64,000 nucleotides of DNA from Calvatia gigantea (lineage: Eukaryota; Basidiomycota; Agaricomycetes; Agaricales; Lycoperdaceae). The DNA is taken from positions 1,612,001 through 1,676,000 of the forward strand of contig JACAAK010000003.1 in NCBI GenBank assembly GCA_025093985.1. The letters run 5' to 3'. The stretch's first letter is position 1, and every line of letters starts with the position of its first letter. Position numbers and translations under genes: made by a program. Positions 33,901-46,524 of this stretch are shown piece after piece. The notes under the pieces were generated by a model. It had not been told where the DNA came from and did no database searches. It was given only the letters and a program-made list of their open reading frames with translations.

Positions 33901-35581
33901 AGGAACATACCCCCGGGAGCTTCTACAGGCTTTGTCAATGCCTCGGCTTTGACTGTAAAACCACCGAAGAAAAGGAAGGTGGTAAAAGAGGAGGATCTGG
34001 AGGCGGAAGGCGAAGATGACGACGTGGATAAAAAGCTTGAGGGTGGTGTTGATGCCTTACTGTTGTTCGGCAGGCGGACTCAGTCTCTCACCTCTGCACC
34101 ACTGAAACATCCTTGGGAGGAAGAAAATCTGGAGAAACCAAAGCCCAAGGGCAAGATGAAGAGAGCAGCGACTACGTCGTTGGAAAGTGCGCCGAAAACG
34201 AAGTCGAAGTCGAAGAAAGGGGAGGAAGAGGGGAAGGACGGAAAAGGAAAAGGGAAGGGAAAAGGAAAGGGGAAAGTTAGAGGCAAGTCCAAACAGAAAG
34301 AACCCACACCTTCACTTTCGCAACAAGGCAGAGACGATTCAGTTGACCGTGAGCTTGAGGAAGGGCCTTTTTCCTGTTGGAAGACACCAGGGGCCCCTAT
34401 CGCTTCCCCTTCGCCTTCACCACAACTGCTGCCAAGTAAGCCTGCCAGGACACAATCGAGCCCCGTGAAAGATGTCCCTATGGATCTGTCGGAAAAGGAG
34501 TCCGAGGAACATCAAACAGAGACGCCTTGTAAATTCTCTCCTCAGTGCTCATCTCCTGCTCCACTAACCATTTTATGGAATAGTTTCTCAGGAGGGCTCT
34601 CATCTACAGAATAGACCAACCCAGGAAAGCATGGCCTGGCTAGTCGACGATGACGAAGACCCAGATATTGTAATCCTCTCTTCTTCCCCAACGATACCCA
34701 GCGTTGTTAATTACGACGAATCTGTGGAATTTGTGGACCTTGTCCCCTCAAATACACGAAATCAAGGTCGGTCACCTTGATCACCACGGCCATTCATCGC
34801 TGAGCCTTTTTTAGGTGTCAGCCCTCGACTAAAACCTCAGAGCCGACCCCCTAACGGTGATGTACTGGAATTGTCCTCGGAGCCTGACATTGCATGGGCG
34901 AAATCCACCGGCACAAGTCCAGAATCCAAAGCAAAAAAAATTATGCCCCCGCCCTGTCGATTATCAAGCCCCCCCCGAGTCCATACATTGACCAGCACAC
35001 CAACCATAGAAAATACCCAACCAATTCAATCAATCGGCCGTCATGCATTTAAGCGCCGTCTATTCCAAGATGACCCCTCCTCAGATGCAGAAGTACCCCC
35101 TCCACCTTCGCAATGTAGACTACACCGGTACCAAGACACGCCCGAAGTCGATCAAACCAAGAAACGAAAAATTAAAAGGAAACCCCTGACAAAGCGCAAA
35201 CACAACCCGCTCCTAGACTATGCTGCAGACCACTCCGGTGATGAAGTCAGTGCTGGGTCTTCCAACAGCGACGAAGACCCCGAGAGCGAATCCGACCTAC
35301 TTTTCATCAAAAATTCGCCACTAACTCAGGTCCCAGCTTCATATGATCAAACCGACACATACCGTAAGAGTTTGATGACACAAGTCCCTAGTGACCACAA
35401 TGGACCTGTATTTGCCTACGGTCCTCTAAGAAACCAGCCATTTGGGAGGATGGAACCGAGAGTAAGAAGGAGGGTGGTGGACAGCTCGCCCCCGCCTGAA
35501 GATGATTACGAATTCGGGAGTTTTGTGGTGGCTGACGAGGTAGACGTTTCATACCTGACGCAGGCTGATGATTCTCTCTAA
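30957..35581 (+). CDS. MPH1: Mph1/FANCM-type ATP-dependent DNA helicase
   Basis: The start at 30957 ([20 protein letters not shown]) leads an acidic N-terminus. The helicase core begins at about 31690 ([20 protein letters not shown]). Motif I is [18 protein letters not shown], Ia is [13 protein letters not shown] and II is [14 protein letters not shown]. Motif III is [20 protein letters not shown] is [17 protein letters not shown] is [20 protein letters not shown] and VI is [20 protein letters not shown]. The DEAH variant with the YNQIVRYMM linker is specific to FANCM/Mph1/Fml1. The long C-terminus (about 33800-35581) is basic and acidic low-complexity with KRKR clusters. The enzyme remodels stalled forks and D-loops. 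About eleven exons are joined by GT-AG borders and the core frame is intact, ending at 35581. Confidence 0.93.
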
Positions 35582-35703
35582 TGACTCTTTCGAAATAAAC
35601 CCAATATATACATCCCGTTGGTTCTCGCCTCTTCGGGATAAGTTAGAGTACATTGTACCATATCTCCAGTGTATGATTGTAATTCATAATCCATAGATTC
35701 TAT

Positions 35704-37375
35704 TTAATGTGCCAGTTTAATCTTACGCCGGACGTAGACATCCTTCAATGCGGAAGTTAAGGCTTCGCCATTCGCAGGCCGTGCCCAACCCGCTGCCTGC
35801 TTCTCTTCCGCAATTTGGCGGATAAGAGAGAGGAAGTCATTGACTGCCGGCTCCGACGTTTGGATATGGACTACAAGGCGAGACCCTCCAAGGACGAGCG
35901 GTTCTGGTAAAGCACTGGCACGTTCAGCAATCTCGTCAAAATAGGTCCCAAGGGGCGAGGGATCATAAAAAACCTGATAACGACAGTGGTCAGGGTCTCA
36001 ATGAACAATTAGAAAGACAGCAAACCCACCATGCAAGTTTCCGCCCTACTCAAGATTATCGCGCCAATCTCTTCAAGACCAGCTTCGAGTTTCTTTGCAA
36101 GTGCATGAACCCGGTGAAGTTGTGGGAAGTTATGGTTAAGGGCATAAGCTGCACACGCAGCAAGCATGCCAGTTTGCCTCATACCACCTCCGTATATTTT
36201 CCTGAACCAGCGAGCCCTGGCAATAAACTCCTTGCTACCGACGAGGCAAGAACCGATGGGAGCACCTAGAATATTTGGCATCAGACCAGACCGTACAAGA
36301 ACCCGACGCAACTGGATCAAGTCTACCAACCTAAACCCTTGCTGAAGCAAACACTAACGGAATCAAATGGCTCGCACAATTCCTTAAGACTTTTACCCGT
36401 TTCGAGAGCGACGTGCCAGATGCGAGCACCATCCAGATGTGTCTTGATGCTCAAGGAGTGTGCGTAGTGGCAGATTCGGATAATCTCATCCTGGGGAAAG
36501 ATGGTCCCGTTCAGGGAGTTCTCTAAGGCGATAAGCTCGGTTGGTGCGCTGGGAGGAAATTCATGACGTTCCCCAGCCCCCCATGAAAAAATAAATAAAT
36601 ACCCACACATGTACATCCGTTCCTAAAATTACATCCTCCTGGATTTCTTCTAGCGTTAGGTGGTGCTCTTTCGCAGCGCCCGTCAGATAGCTTGGGCCAC
36701 TTTTGAGATGCAATTCGCTTACTGTTTGCGGGTTTTATCGGTACAACGTGCACGTTAGAGATAAGGGCAGGTCCGCCTGCTTCATACCTGAAGTATTTAT
36801 CAGTAATGAAAATGGGCTACTCAAAACAAAACGCGGACTTATAAATATGGGCGCGCTTGTCGCAGATAACCGAATATGGAGGCTGCTTGAGATGCGTCCT
36901 TAGTGCAACCTCATTTGACTGTGTCCCCGATGGCATAAATAAGGCCGCCTCCTTTCCAATGATTTGTGCGACATGCATCTCCAGAGCACTAGAAGGGAGT
37001 TGCTTCAGCCAGAGCTTCTTAAACTGTAATAGTCAATGCACTTGGTTGTTGGTTCAAAATAAACATCGTCTCCCAACGTCGCAAGTGCAGCATAAGCGAA
37101 CATCTCCTCAGTTGGAACTGTAGGAATTTCACGTTAATTGGTTGGCTCGTCAGTCCATGAATGGTGAATAGCACCAGTGACAGTATCGGCTGCAAAATTA
37201 GCCCGGTTCAGTACCGACCGGCCAAAGGGCGGGGGACATGGCATCACATACAGATAAAAGTTCGAGCGATCTCCTTCCTTTTGGAAGCATTGTCTAGAGC
37301 ATGGGTTTTGGACAGAATATCGACCTTGACCTGGTCTATAATCTGCTGCACAGCCGGAGAGATGTCAGCAACCAT
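35704..37375 (-). CDS. GLY1: L-threonine/allo-threonine aldolase (PLP enzyme)
   Basis: From the ATG at 37375 (MVADISPAVQQIIDQVKVDI) the spliced protein reads SDTVTVPTEEMFAYAALATL, DDVYFEPTTN-ALEMHVAQII, GKEAALFMPSGTQSNEVALR, CDKRAHIYKYEAGGPALIS, LTLEEIQEDVILGTDVHV-AP and IALENSLNGTIFPQDEIIRI. Then come IKTHLDGARIWHV, SVSVCFSKGLGAPIGSCLVG (PLP lysine in SKGLGAPIGS) and RKIYGGGMRQTGMLAACAAY. It cleaves threonine to glycine and acetaldehyde. What first looked like a frame shift (KPANSK) is explained by a canonical 55-bp intron starting GTAAGC, which gives KPAN-KHHLTLEE. The C-terminus ends RRKIKLAH at 35704. All introns are GT-AG. Confidence 0.92.
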
Positions 37376-37786
37376 CGTTCTTTTCAGGTGTAATTGGCGA
37401 CTTGGGAGGGAGCAGACTCAGCGAGTGAGAGAAATTTGTGGGAGCAAACCTCGTGAAAATTGTACCATGTGGGTGATTTTTCGTACTTATATATCGCAGG
37501 TTAAGTACCTGAGATAAACAGTCATATGTTTAGATCGCTAAGCTGCCTCACGCATGGGCTACCATTACAGTATATCAGGTTTAAGGTCCGGAAAAACCGA
37601 TTTCTCAGATCTCAAGGTCCGGACCCGGCTTATGTAACGATTCTTTGAACACTTTGCGCCTTCGAACCGGAAACGCTTGCGCTTGCCTGTTGTTGTGAAC
37701 GTATACCATCTCCTTCACCACTTTCTAAGGATATTCTTTGACTGGTTGTTAGTTCCTTTCGACCTTTATATCGCCACTAATTCAGC
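37376..37786. promoter_or_regulatory. Divergent intergenic region between GLY1 and a small zinc-finger gene
   Basis: About 410 bp between two divergent start codons. No coding signal was seen. Confidence 0.4.
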
Positions 37787-38182
37787 ATGGGGAACGTACG
37801 CCAGACCTCTCTATCAATTTCACTATCCCTTAAGCTGATCGGACGCCAATCCCCAGGGTGCTAAGGCCGCGCAGAAACGGGAACGCAACGCCGCAAAGAA
37901 TGACCCAAAAGGATCCAAAAGTCAGGCCAAAGTTAATGAAGCTGCTAAGTCCATTATTTGCTCCGTTTGCAAGCAGGCATTTGTGAGCCATTTTATCTCC
38001 CCCCGACTCGGTGCACTGATATCCTCCCGAGCTTGTTACCACTCGTACACCAGCGTGAGCCGATTTCGGTATTTAATTGATTACTTTTCAGGTTGTACTC
38101 ACCTGCCTCCAGTTTGGAGGAACACTCTCAAAACAGGCACAGCAAGACCATTGCCGAGTGTTTCCCGGGCTACGGCAAATAA
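37787..38182 (+). CDS. Small basic zinc-finger protein (4F5/SERF-like head with C2H2-type finger)
   Basis: The first exon is only MGN. After a 60-bp intron the protein reads GAKAAQKRERNAAKNDPKGS, KSQAKVNEAAKSIICSVCKQ, a typical 4F5/SERF-type basic head with the first Cys pair. The last exon contains LEEHSQNRHSKTIAECFPGY, which supplies the two His of the finger and the family-typical C-terminus; the stop is at 38182. The last exon is entered one base out of frame after the acceptor at about 38091. One extra T in the T3 run at 38113-38115 would explain this. The family includes ubiquitous small eukaryotic proteins of uncertain role, possibly protein-aggregation modifiers. Confidence 0.72.
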
Positions 38183-39440
38183 TTCAATCCTTCGTCAATA
38201 ATCCCTGAACTGTTTCGTGCTTTTCCTAGTCGCGGTGATATCAACACGGTCCAAATATTTTCAGCATTATCCGGAATCACCATAAGTTAATTGCGGATAG
38301 CTAACACACGAGGTTATTTTTGGATGCACTTGTGGTCAATTTGAAGGGAGACTCTATGTATCCCACTGACTGATAACCCCAGCCAAGCTGTTCCTTTGAC
38401 ACGATCGTTAGTTCGGTGTTCTAATTCGGGAAGTAATTGCCTGACAGTCGCCTCCTCACTTCAAGTCTCCTTATTCGCAAGATCTGACCGTCTTCCGTCG
38501 CAGACGTCAGTCACACCCACAACGTTTCGTTACACCTTCACAGTTTGGCTATCCCTATGAGATTATATTGATCGACATCACTGGAAGTGGTGGTTGCATC
38601 GCATACAATTCGAAACGCGCTTCCAACCGACCACGATGACCTTGTAACGCCAAAGGGAAAGAGTGAGAGGTGTTTTTCTTCCATAAATCAGACGAGAGGG
38701 TGGTCAGATTTCTATTTTGATCGTGACTTTCGACCCTGTCCTACATTTGCATTGCTCCCAGCGCCGACGGCTAATAGTTAGACAATGCACTTTAAATTCG
38801 GAAATCCCAAGTGGAGCTTCCCAACCCTTGGCGCTAGAACGACGGTGAGGTATCACATTCTCTGTTATAATTGCTTTAACGCGATCTCGATGAAAGATTC
38901 CCGACGGTTTCGCCGCAGCATGTTGGCAACGAAACGATCGTTACCTTCGGCAGTGAATTTTGTGTCCAGGACTGGTACCCAAGTCCATCAACCTTCGTAC
39001 CCTCGACGATGTTGTTCAATAGGGATACAGGAGGGCTCTCCGGTTTATTTACCCTCCAAGGGCAACGTATTCCTGATAGACAACCTGGAATGACTGCATA
39101 GTTTCCGTTCCCTTCTGCCTTTCACACTTATCCGTAAAGATCTACCGACCAAAAACGGATCACGCAATTACCGAGCCGCGATCGAATTAAAGTCCCAGTC
39201 AATGCACCTGTTGTGTCCCTGTAGCTACGAGACAGTGTTGTACCGTATCCGGTCCCCGGTTGCGTCACGTTGAACCAAAGCTCAAACAAGGCTCCATCGT
39301 CAGATTGCTCGCAGATTGCGGTACGATGCCTCAGTCTTCCGGAAATAACCATGCCAGATTTTCTCCCTTTTTGCTGGACCCGATAAATTCAGGTGAATCG
39401 CGGATTTCAAGAGCTTACCTCCCTTCCACTGTCACCTCTC
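38183..39440. other. 1.26 kb without a supported gene
   Basis: Open frames such as 38785-39093 plus and 39128-39352 minus (FELWFNVTQPGTGYGTTLSR) have no recognisable motif. The 3' part is presumably the promoter of the MFS gene. Confidence 0.4.
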
Positions 39441-42095
39441 ATGGACTCAGCTACCCAATCCCTCTTGACCGCTGGTGCTTCTCAGAGCGCGTCCACTTAC
39501 TACAGAGGGACAATGAGCGGAGGCAGGTCCGGCCTTCATGACGACAAGACCGTCGTCAGCGATCCCCAGGAAGGCCATGTCTCCGAAACCGCTCTCCTTA
39601 CCTCAGATTTTACACGGCCGGTATCGCCATCCTTGACAGCTATGTCGCATGCTCATGTATCTGAATACACGACTGTGACCACAGTCCCTCGTTACAACCA
39701 CACTTCGCCTAGTTTCCATATTTACGACCCTGCCTCTCCCTTCTCTAGCACACCGTCAACGGCGCACAACAGTCGTGTGCCTTCACCATCCTTTGAAGAT
39801 CCCAATATTTCCCGACCTGTCCTAAATTCCCTGAAATGGCGCCTTGCAAGTGGATACTTCGCCTATTTTGTCCTTGGCTGGGGTGACGGAGGTGAGCACC
39901 GAGTCTTGAGCTTCTTCCACTGCTTCTAGAAATCTCAACCCCATAATCTCCTCTATAGTTACTGGAACAGTTATGCCCTGTAAGCGGTTTCTCCCTGGGC
40001 ATAGGGTACGTTGAGCTGACACTACAGAATAGATCTGAACGCTGAGTTCAGACTTACTACGATGACTTCCTCCTTGCTCTGGGTTGGCACCACATGCGGG
40101 TAGGTGCAACGACAATATCTCACGAATGTTCGTCGACCGTACAATCATTTTAGATTTTTTGCTGGGACATTCCTCGTAGAAATCATCCTGAAGTACTTAG
40201 GCCGCTGTAAGCTTGACCCACCACGGAAAAACGCTATACCGTGTATTCCGAAGATCTCCAATAAGAAAACGCTCACCCTTCCTCATTCAACCTCACGAGC
40301 GCGGCACTTGGCATTGGTCATAGCGAGCACCTTTCATACGTTCTTCTTCATCATGATGGGTTCCCGAGGCGGCTTTCCTGTGATGTTCGTGAGTTATGCC
40401 GTGTCCGCATTCGCTCGCGCCCTCTTGACTGGTAAGTTGGGAACCTTATCGTACACAATCCCGCGACTGATAGGGGTGTAATTTTAGCTCCTCTGTAAGT
40501 TATCCTTGGCTTTTGATCACCTGTAGCCGCTGAGTTAGTTACTTCCAAGAAACGCTTACCTCGCCTCCTGCCCCAAACGGGCCTTGGGTTTTGCCTACGG
40601 ACTCTCTAGTAGGTACTCAAATCTCGGTCCCAATTAATCTAATCAGTTTCTAGGTCTGGGAAGCGTAGCTTCTTCTTTCGTTTGCCAATTTATCATAGCT
40701 ACCGGCGTTCCCTGGTTCCATTTCTATTTTGGCTCCCTCGTTCTTTCTGGAATGAACGTCGCCTTTTTGGCACTGACCTTCAGACCCAGTCTGGTAGAGG
40801 TTAACCGGGAACGGAGTGGAGTGCTCGGCGAAAAGATGAGGCTTGCTGTCAGCAGCACTGCGAGCGACGGCTTGGGGTTCAGCTGAAACCTCAACCGTGA
40901 CAGTGGCCCCGACCCCTTCAAACTTAGAGCTCAAACTTGAGAGCGATAGTGATGGAAAGAATAGTGAGTTGTTACTCTCGTTGTAGTACTAGTTTGCTCC
41001 ATGCTCACCGTCATCAATCACCATATGATCTTTTTAAGCACTCAAGATGGCTTTGCGTATGCCATATCAGTGGGCCTTTTCCATGTTCGCGCTACTCTAC
41101 TGTGGCAGGTAAGCTTTGCGGTACACCCCTTGTGGTTTGTCACTCAACCTATGGGCACCTTCTCAGTGAAACTACTACTCAAGGCTTTGTAGGTTTCCCA
41201 TCATGCACCATTTATGATCACATGAATGTCAATTAATCGGAAATGTCGGAATGTAGATGATTATCTATCTACTTGGTACTAAGGTCAGATATTTGGGCTG
41301 TTTTCCGGGCGTCGGGGCGAGGTCTTACTACACGAATAGAACGCCAACCCAAAGACTGTCGGTTACGTTACCTCGGGGTTCTGGGGAGGTATCAGCCTTG
41401 GACGGTTCGCTTGGGGTTACTGCACCGAGTTGTGAGTCTTAGTTATACGCCTAGGACGTTCCTAACCTGGCTTCAGCCTTTCCTTTACGCAGAGGAAGCA
41501 TGTTATTCATGTCTGCATGTGAGTGTACCCTTGCTTCTTTCGGGCGTTCCTTGGTCTGATATCTACTCCTCTCCCGCCAGTCGTACGTCAAGATCCCCTC
41601 CTCCCGGGTTCAGTGACATTAATGGCTGGCTTAAATTGCCTAGTTCTTGGTTTAGTGATGCAAGTCCTCATCTGGGTGGTTGCGTCACACGTACAGGACT
41701 CCATTGCGGCCGGGTTTATTGGACTCTTTTATGGGCCCGTCTTTCCTGCAGCATTGGCCATGGCCAACGACATCCTTCCGGAAGAGGTACATATGACTGT
41801 GATGGCATTAAAGTAGGTTAAGCTTTTCCTCCCAGTGTCTCGGCTCTCATTAGTTATTTGGGACTTCAAGCAATGCCTTTGCCAGTCTTGGTGGTGGTGT
41901 GTATCTTCTTCGAGTGCTGGCACGTGTCCCGAATTGACCTATTTCTACGCAGCCATCTTTCCGCTCGTTGCGGGAACAGTACTCAGTTTCAAAGGTGTTT
42001 CTACTTTTACGCCCATTGCGGTAACCCTCACAGCAGTTCTTGTTGTGCTCTGGGCCCTTTTCCCTTCTCGTATCCCTACAATCACAAACATTTAA
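39441..42095 (+). CDS. Major facilitator superfamily transporter, paralogue 1
   Basis: The start at 39441 (MDSATQSLLTAGASQS) opens a long cytosolic tail with AHVSEYTTVTTVPRY. TM1 is WRLASGYFAYFVLGWGDG. Further helices include LLWVGTTCGFFAGTFLVEII, HTFFFIMMGSRGGFPVMFVS, YAVSAFARALLT, WFHFYFGSLVLSGMNVAFLA, YQWAFSMFALLYCGS, VGYVTSGFWGGISLGRFAWG, GLVMQVLIWVV and FIGLFYGPVFPAALAMANDI. The overall fold fits the fucose-permease/BSC6-like fungal MFS group; the substrate is unknown. The gene is split into many tiny exons, including a 7-nt microexon at 40488-40494 (Ala-Pro-Leu). One frame change near 40881 (GLGF to AETSTVTVAPT) may be a base insertion or a missed splice. The stop is at 42095. Confidence 0.85.
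40488..40494 (+). other. 7-nt microexon in MFS paralogue 1
   Basis: CTCCTCT lies between ...ATTTTAG and GTAAGTTA. Including it joins ALLT to APL-NAYLASCPKRALGFAYG in frame. Confidence 0.8.
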
Positions 42096-42586
42096 CACAT
42101 TCCCTTCGCGCTTATTTGGATCCCCTCCTTATCCGAGGCCTTATCGGCCTCCGAATCTAACCCAGTGCCAATTTTGCAAATAAAAAAAAGAAAATTTCCG
42201 GTCATTTAACATATAGAGTATTTAGATATGCCACAAGTTTTTGGGTTGTGATAGTTCTTGCCTCCTTGCAATTAAACAAATGCGTTTTCTGCTGTCTATA
42301 GGTGCACCCTTAAGATCGGAATGTGCTTACTTTCCTGATATTGCAGCCGCTTTAAATGCTAGGGGCGTGCTCGTTGCACCATACTAGTACTCGAGTTGAT
42401 TCAGAACAGAATCCGATATCATTAGCAGGGCGTTAGCCTATTCATCTACTGTATACAAGTGCATGACCAAAAAGTACTTTGCTCGCCTGCCCGTACCCGT
42501 ATGGTTGCAATCTCCGTAGAGCTTCGTCCGTGCAGGTGACTATCGCGGCAGGAAGCCCTAGGGGCATTCAGCGAACTTGTCTATTC
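42096..42586. other. Intergenic region between convergent genes
   Basis: About 490 bp holding the 3' ends of MFS paralogue 1 and TIM10. It includes an A-rich stretch at about 42180-42195. No coding signal is visible. Confidence 0.5.
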
Positions 42587-43004
42587 TCAAAACGTTCCAA
42601 ATCCGGCAGCGGACCCAGCACCAGCATTTGCTTGTCCTCTGTTTTGTAGCTTCTCGCCGACCTTTTTCTGCACTTCATTGAACTTGGCGACACAACGGTC
42701 GATGCAGACACTCTCGCCCTTGTTCAGGTCACCGTCGGCATAGCGAGTACTGATGCATTTAGCGTGGCATGACCTGCAGACTGTCGTGAGGAAAAGTGAA
42801 TTATTTTCCAGTACTTAACGTACTGGACCATCCGGTTAAAGAAGTCGGTGACGGTGTCCAGCCTGCATGGACAAATATTTCAGTTGCACGTCCAAGAAAA
42901 CAATTAGAACAGGTGACATACTCAGTTATGGCCATCTCAATTTTGTCCATATTGACACCACCTGTGGGTGCGGCACCCCGTCCACCACCACCAAGAAAAG
43001 ACAT
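42587..43004 (-). CDS. TIM10: Mitochondrial intermembrane-space chaperone Tim10
   Basis: From the ATG at 43004 the protein reads MSFLGGGGRGAAPTGG then MDKIEMAITELDTVTDFFNR. The twin CX3C motifs SCHAKC and CIDRC follow (VQ-SCHAKCISTRYADGDLNK, GESVCIDRCVAKFNEVQKKV). It ends AAGFGTF at 42587. Tim10 pairs with Tim9 to escort carrier proteins across the intermembrane space. The two introns are canonical; the second uses the acceptor CTGCAG, which gives NRMVQ-SCHAKC. The gene is divergent from UTP4. Confidence 0.93.
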
Positions 43005-43211
43005 TACGGTGGAATAAAGGGAAGAAGGTGGGGTTGAAGAAGGAAGAAGGGAGTGTTGTGGGGACGACAGAGGAGCAGGACGCGTGAATAACCAAAGATT
43101 CGAAGTCACGTTTCACGTTTTCCTGATTTGATTGCCGAAAAAAAGTTTTGAAAAGCGCCCGCACCTATCCTCAGTTATCTTCAAAAAAATACAGCTCAAA
43201 TTGCTGGCATA
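43005..43211. promoter_or_regulatory. Bidirectional promoter between TIM10 and UTP4
   Basis: 207 bp separate the divergent start codons. Confidence 0.45.
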
Positions 43212-46200
43212 ATGCACCCGGATACGCGAAAAGGAGGTCAGTATGTGAAGCTCGCTGTTCACAGGTGTCGATTTGTCGATTATGCACCATCTGCAATTAC
43301 GGCTCTTGCATTTCCGCCTTTGCCATTGCCCTCTGTAAAACGGAAGACAAAAAAGACATCGGGGAAGCAGCAGCTACGATATGGGACATTGGCAGTTGGA
43401 CACACGAACGGCAATATTGATCTGTGTGAGTGGGTAGGTTCCGGAAGGGGTGGGCAGTGTTCACAGGCCTGGGTTATCAGAAAGGTGGGTGATCACATAC
43501 CGTTGAAATTAGACCTTGGTAATAAATTTTGCAGATAATGCCAGGTCCATATCCTTCCAAAGTCGACTCTTTAACATTTGTGATTCGATATCCTGACGAC
43601 TTTGGCGCCAACGACGTCCCTTCAATATCAGACCTACGGCTCTTTAGTTCCGGAGGAGGAAGCGAGCTGTTAGAATGGAACCTTGAACGGTCGTGCGTCA
43701 AGGTATATAACCGAATATTTCACCATCCCGTCGTTGAGTTCATATAGTTACCAGAGAACAATCAACTCTCAAGGTGGTGCGATCTGGTGCGTCGCAGCCA
43801 ACCCAGCATCCACACTTCTTGCATTAGGCTGCGAAGACGGCACAATCCGCCTACTTTCAGTGGTCGATGACACACTTACACACCACCGTCGCTTCGATCG
43901 AACAAAATCCCGGATACTTAGCATTGCATGGGGACCTCCTGTTCCTCGCCAAGCGCGGACGAGGCCTCGATCATCGGAAGGTGGTACCAGTTCGTCTGAT
44001 GACAACTCTGACGACGACGACGACGACATCGAAGATGACTGGAAAGATTCATGGCTGGTAACCGGTTGTTCGGATAGTAGTCTACGGAAATGGGATGTTC
44101 AAACAGGTCGAGTGCTAGAACGTATGGCGGTAGACAGGATAAGGGGTGAACGAACACTGGTTTGGGTCGTAGGTGTCCTGGGGTAGCTAATTGCATCTAT
44201 TCTCAGAAGTCATATTGAATGCTAATAATCTCGCTGCAGTGATGGTACGATTGTCTCTGGCGACTCCCTCGGTCATGTCAAGTTTTGGGACTCACGGACG
44301 TACACTCAGCTACACTCATTCCAAGCCCACGGTGCTGACGTCCTCGCTCTCTCCATCAGTCCGGAGGGGAGAGCAGTCTATACATCCGGCGTAGATCAAA
44401 AAACCGTGCAGTTCTCCCTTGTGAAGGCGAACCACCCAACCTCTTCCGCTAGCCTCCGTTGGATACAAAGCACATCACGACGAATGCACTCGCACGACGT
44501 TCGTGCGCTTGCTTCCTGGCCTCCATACACACCTCTTCCGCCATTATACAGACGCACATATCCCGTCGATATGGTACCTATTCTGACTTCGGGCGGGCTT
44601 GACATGTCTGTCGTTCTTGCCCCAGCAGCGCTTCCAGAGAGCACAGTAGTGAGGGTTATTAACCCACTAGCCACGAGCACGGAAGCCACTTTCGGTGATG
44701 CGTACCATCGCAGGATGTCATATACCATCGGAAATGCGATCCGAGTGTCGAAGAATAAGCGAATGATGCTATGTCTGAGAGAAGCTGGTTTGAGTGTTTG
44801 GAGAATTCTGGAGAAGCCTGAGGTTGAAACTGCAGGTGACTACTATGAGGACGAGGTTGAGCCGTGGAATGGCGGTTGGGAGAAGGTGCTGGAGATGGAT
44901 TTGAACATAACAAGTAATCTTTCTGCGGGGGATATCTCCGAAGACGGAAAATGGCTTGTAGTTTCCGATATGTATGAGGCGAAGCTTTTCTCACTACGTA
45001 CCGACGTAGGTTCCTGTTTTTTTTTTTTGGTCCAATTGCAAACTAAACGCGATCCTTAGGACAAGAACCAGGTTTCCGTAAAGCGCGTAAAAGCTTTCCC
45101 CGCTCTCATCCACTCTAGTATTCCAAAAGCATCAGGGAACACGAGTACAGGCGCCACCGCCGTCCGTTTCGCACCGGATTTGTCGAAACTCGTTCTCTCG
45201 ACTGCGCAAACATCATATATTCTTGTCTTTGATCTTACAGGTGATAAACCTCGGCTTCTTAAACGGTTCGAGCACCACCGACTTAAAGAAGTCGTCGTGG
45301 GGGACCGGGTAGTTAAGTCACTCAAGCAACGGAATCAACCGAGCGGAATCTTGACGAACGGAACGGGTGCACATCATGGAGAGGACATCGAGATGGGAGC
45401 TGCAGAAAACGAAGAAAGTGAAAGTGAAGCAGGTGCGAACGAAGACACCGGCAACGGCGGTGACAATGGAAAACCAATAGCGGATATCATCCCCAACATA
45501 CTCCAAATTGCCATTAGTCCAGATGGTCAATGGTTAGCCACATCCGACGACCAAAGACACACGCATGTATTCAATCTGGACACCATCTCCGTATGTTCCC
45601 TCGAGGCCTCCTTCTCCTATTGCGCAAAACTGACAGACGTAATTTTGTTGCAGCACCACTGCCTCCTACCAACTTTCCCGCTTTCTGTCCAATCTTTGGT
45701 CTTCTCACCAACAGATCCCAACCTTCTTTTCATCGCTTTCCCTAACAATACACTCCAAGTATATGACGTGGAGGCTCGTCAGTTCCCGACATGGAGCAAA
45801 GACCTCTCGCCCGCATCGCCTTCAGCTTCACCATTTGTCAGACGTCTTGCAGGTTTACATGACCCTATACTTGGAATTTGCTTTCCTCCTCCCTCGACGT
45901 CGCTTACTCTCCCGGCCCCGGACACGATGGATACCGAGAAAGAAACCACGCAAACTCAATCGGATAAATCTCGATATGCGCTGCTGTGGGGTGCCACGTG
46001 GTTGTTTAAGCTTCCACTGTCGTTGTCCTCTACGAGCCATAATTCCAAGACAGGTAGAAAACGTCGCCGCGGAAAGGAAGCTCAGCAGGAACAGCTTGAT
46101 ATGGTGAACGGAACTCTGCCAGGGGAGGAGAGTTTAACGAGCTCGACGAGTAAACTCATTACTCATTACAGACCCGTTTTGCATGTTGACTTCCTTGGTG

Positions 46201-46292
46201 ATGGAGAGCTTGTGGTTGTCGAACGCCCGCTTGTTGATGTGCTAAGTACGCTCCCGCCTGCATATTTCAAGCACAAGTACGGGTCGTCGTAG
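43212..46292 (+). CDS. UTP4: U3 snoRNA-associated protein Utp4 (Cirhin), WD40
   Basis: The start at 43212 gives MHPDTRKGGQYVKLAVHRCR, then VDYAPSAITALAFPPLPLPS. The WD blades follow: YGTLAVGHTNGNIDLCEW, AWVIRKIMPGPYPSKVDSLT, SGGGSELLEWNLERSCVKRT, TLLALGCEDGTIRLLSVVDD, WLVTGCSDSSLRKWDVQTGR, GTIVSGDSLGHVKFWDSRTY and VLALSISPEGRAVYTSGVDQ. A second propeller half contains LSAGDISEDGKWLVVSDMYE and ISPDGQWLATSDDQRHTHVF. It ends PPAYFKHKYGSS at 46292, a typical Utp4 C-terminus. Utp4 is in the t-UTP/UtpA complex of the small-subunit processome and supports rDNA transcription. All joins inspected are GT-AG. Confidence 0.92.
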
Positions 46293-46524
46293 TTAAAAAA
46301 ATTGAGCAGAGTATACCACATGGTCAATATCGCGCTCTATCTATTGAATGTATGAATGTCTTACTACCTGTATATATCTACTTGTTGTCCGGGGATATTA
46401 TGAACCAAAAGAGACACGCTAAGCTACGATGTGATGCGGCAAAGCCATAAAAGGCGACAAATGGAGTATATGTGATGAATATTGGGAGTGAGGATGGTAT
46501 GGGTCGAAGAACAAAGGCAAAAAA

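Noticed and set aside
36640..36740. Apparent one-base frame shift in threonine aldolase (KPANSK then ELHLKSG)
   Set aside because: A canonical 55-bp intron starting GTAAGC and ending GCGAAAG joins KPAN to KHHLTLEE in frame, so the gene is intact.
39960..40040. Suspected frame break in MFS paralogue 1 after TGTVMP
   Set aside because: Using the TAG acceptor after GAATAG gives PYLNAEFRLTT in frame with a GT donor.
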